A DNA stretch of 20,000 nucleotides from Symbiodinium natans (Eukaryota; Sar; Dinophyceae; Suessiales; Symbiodiniaceae), in contig CAJNDS010000891.1 in NCBI GenBank assembly GCA_905221605.1, positions 47,501-67,500 on the forward strand, given 5' to 3'. The translations under genes were made by a program, and so were the position numbers. Position 1 is the first letter of the stretch; every line of letters starts with the position of its first letter. Below are positions 19,973 to 20,000 of the stretch, piece by piece. Below the pieces are notes generated by a model. The model did no database searches. It was given only the letters and a program-made list of their open reading frames with translations, and was not told the origin of the DNA.

Positions 19973-20000
19973 TCTAGGGTTTAGGGTTTAGGGTTTTGGG
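19973..20000 (+). repeat. TTTAGGG tract at window edge
   Basis: Three to four G-strand units, cut by the end of the window. Confidence 0.93.

Overview
This is eukaryotic nuclear DNA, dominated by short interstitial tracts of the telomere-type heptamer TTTAGGG/CCCTAAA. Some fifty to sixty tracts of about 20 to 800 bp occur on both strands, typically a few hundred bases apart. Between them lie unique-looking segments, short inverted-repeat (MITE-like) elements and a few large simple-sequence blocks. TTTAGGG telomeres are known from land plants and many green algae, dinoflagellates, chromerids and coccidian apicomplexans. Genome-wide scattering of such tracts, together with signs of short exons, makes a coccidian (Eimeria-like) or other alveolate/algal genome my preferred guess. 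The usual Eimeria CAG-triplet repeats are absent here, so the assignment is weak. Nothing suggests a bacterial, phage or organellar replicon: there are no long ORFs, operons, rRNA or tRNA.

Layout. 1-1250: opposed telomere-like tracts, an octamer-variant block (425-724), a perfect 12-bp hairpin (845-900) and an 11-bp tandem repeat. 1386-1960: T15/G17 followed by a GC/GT microsatellite. 2100-2700: more tracts with a GC-rich island. 2794-4500: inverted-repeat elements and a C35 run. 5030-6046: the largest telomere-like block, two arrays pointing away from each other. 6047-8000: unique sequence, G-strand tracts and a C-rich block. 8100-13500: tracts alternating with inverted-repeat elements (families A, D, E, F). 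13600-20000: tracts, further elements (C, D, G, H) and most of the coding-like open segments.

No protein-coding gene can be named with confidence. The long ORFs at 1.3-2.1 kb and 7.6-8.0 kb are translations of simple sequence. Several shorter open segments look more like real exons, chiefly minus 19625-19801, plus 18541-18702, plus 14701-14904 and minus 8995-9105. They are given as low-confidence candidates.

The most interesting signal is at tract boundaries. At three loci (9.88, 17.85 and 18.24 kb) a telomere-like tract sits between two near-identical direct copies of flanking sequence (13, 17 and 27 bp). Two of these tracts interrupt inverted-repeat elements that are intact elsewhere in the window. 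This looks like tract insertion with target duplication, as expected if telomere repeats are captured or synthesised at staggered double-strand breaks, or if the tracts move as insertion elements.
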